The translations under genes were made by a program, and so were the position numbers. From NCBI GenBank assembly GCA_020724185.1, contig DYHL01000135.1, forward strand, positions 1 through 7,193: a DNA stretch of 7,193 nt, read 5' to 3'. The DNA is from Candidatus Nitrosymbiomonas sp. (GTDB lineage Bacteria > Sysuimicrobiota > Sysuimicrobiia > Sysuimicrobiales > Humicultoraceae). Shown piece after piece: positions 6,356-7,193 of the stretch. Every line of letters starts with the position of its first letter. Within the stretch, counting starts at the first letter, position 1. Below the pieces are notes generated by a model. The model did not search any database and was not told the DNA's origin. It worked only from the letters and a program-made list of their open reading frames with translations.

Positions 6356-7193
6356 ATGAGAATCCTTCTCACCTACGTGGCCATCGGCCGCGGCGGTGAT
6401 GCCGTCCAATGGCTGGCGCTGGCCGAGGGCTTCCGGCTAGAGGGCCACACCGTCACCCTCGCCGGCGCGAACGTCATCAGACCGTACAGCACCGGCACCG
6501 CAACGGCCAGGCTGCGTGGGTTCGTTCGCCGCCTTCCCTGGTGGGCCCGCGACGCGATCGAGCTCGCCCTCAGCGGCGTCACGATCTGGCGGGCGTGGCG
6601 CGCGGCCCGGCGTCACGGGGCAGATCTCATCGTGCACAGGGCGACCACCTACGACCTGGTGGGCGTGACGCTGGCGCGGCTGCTGCGGGTGCCGCTTGTG
6701 GCGCACCTGGACGCGCACGTCCCGGTCGAGCGCCGGTATCGCTCCGAATCGTACTGGCGGTGGCTGCACGAGCGGGCGATGGCGTGGCTGGGACGGCATG
6801 CGACGCTCGTCGTGACCCCCTCGATGCCCGTCCGGCACTACTACCACGGGATCGGCATCCCCCTGGGCAAGCTCCTGGTGCGCCGGAACGGCGTCTTCGA
6901 GCGTCACCTCCAACTCGGCCTGGGGGCCGTGCGCGCGTCGCCCCCGCTGGCGCGCGGGCCGGTGTGCGTGTTGGGTTTCGTCGGAAGCCTCTCGGACTGG
7001 CACCGGGTGGACCTGCTGCTCGATGCGGTAGCCCGCCTGGTCGCGATGAACGGGGCGCCGTCGTACCGGCTGGTGATCGCCGGCACCGGTCGGGAAGAGG
7101 CGCACCTGAAGGATCAGGCCGAACGCCTCGGGATCGCGCACCTCGTGGAGTGGCGGGGGCCGCTGTGCCATGATCGCGCGGTGGCGACGATCG
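6356..7193 (+). CDS. GT4-type glycosyltransferase, N-terminal part, runs off the window
   Basis: Reading from the ATG at 6356 gives 279 residues with no stop before the window ends. The start follows GGTGAG by nine bases. The N-terminal GT-B domain begins MRILLTYVAIGRGGDAVQWL then LALAEGFRLEGHTVTLAG, the usual start with a glycine-rich loop. It goes on with HGADLIVHRATTYDLVGVTL, PLVAHLDAHVPVERRYR, VVTPSMPVRHYY and KLLVRRNGVF, which match the GT4 pattern of a His near the acceptor pocket and the S/P-x-x-x-R and NG(V) blocks at the domain hinge. The C-terminal domain begins VLGFVGSLSDWHRVDLLLDA and continues YRLVIAGTGREE and AHLVEWRGPL, as in Glycos_transf_1. The donor-binding E-x7-E region falls beyond the edge. 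Expected to be a cytoplasmic retaining glycosyltransferase for surface polysaccharide or glycolipid. The base composition is visibly richer in G+C than the pilin genes. Confidence 0.9.
   Translation, partial: MRILLTYVAIGRGGDAVQWLALAEGFRLEGHTVTLAGANVIRPYSTGTATARLRGFVRRLPWWARDAIELALSGVTIWRAWRAARRHGADLIVHRATTYDLVGVTLARLLRVPLVAHLDAHVPVERRYRSESYWRWLHERAMAWLGRHATLVVTPSMPVRHYYHGIGIPLGKLLVRRNGVFERHLQLGLGAVRASPPLARGPVCVLGFVGSLSDWHRVDLLLDAVARLVAMNGAPSYRLVIAGTGREEAHLKDQAERLGIAHLVEWRGPLCHDRAVATI

Noticed and set aside
6409..7173. Long open frames on both strands over the right-hand glycosyltransferase (plus 6409-7173, minus 6437-7171)
   Set aside because: The frame starting at 6356 gives a clear GT4 protein. 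The others read as Arg/Ala/Gly- or Arg/Pro/His-rich shadows of it.

Overview
The window is high-GC bacterial DNA and almost entirely coding. It carries a type IV pilus minor-pilin operon on the minus strand, flanked and followed by glycan-assembly genes. Diderm-type minor pilins (PilV-, PilW-, GspH/FimT- and PilX-like), a polysaccharide pyruvyl transferase and several GT-B glycosyltransferases suggest an environmental bacterium, possibly from a poorly cultured high-GC phylum. Nothing here fixes the phylum, and there are no rRNA or tRNA genes, mobile elements or CRISPR arrays.

Left edge (1-572, plus strand): the C-terminal part of a polysaccharide pyruvyl transferase. Its last 29 bases overlap tail-to-tail with the minus-strand glycosyltransferase. 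A GC-rich hairpin followed by a T-rich stretch lies just past its stop codon, inside that opposing gene.

Centre (544-6197, minus strand, transcribed right to left): six tightly packed genes. In order of transcription they are a PilV-like prepilin, a PilW-like prepilin, a GspH/FimT-like prepilin, a secreted protein of unknown function, a very large PilX/DUF4900-like pilus protein of 710 residues, and a GT-B glycosyltransferase. Junctions are a 4-base ATGA overlap, a 3-base gap, a 14-base gap, a 1-base TAATG overlap and an 18-19-base overlap, so this reads as one translationally coupled transcript. The prepilins probably form the initiating/tip complex of a type IV pilus or pseudopilus. The PilX-like protein is large, cysteine-paired and carries a DxDxDxxxD calcium-type loop, and no separate PilY1 gene is present in the window. 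The terminal glycosyltransferase could act on the pilins or on a surface polysaccharide.

Right edge (6198-7193): a 158-base divergent intergenic region, then a plus-strand GT4-type glycosyltransferase that starts at 6356 and runs off the window. It is the real gene there; longer-looking open frames over the same stretch on either strand are shadows. Plus-strand glycan genes on both sides of the inverted pilin operon suggest that the pilin cassette sits inside a larger surface-polysaccharide locus.
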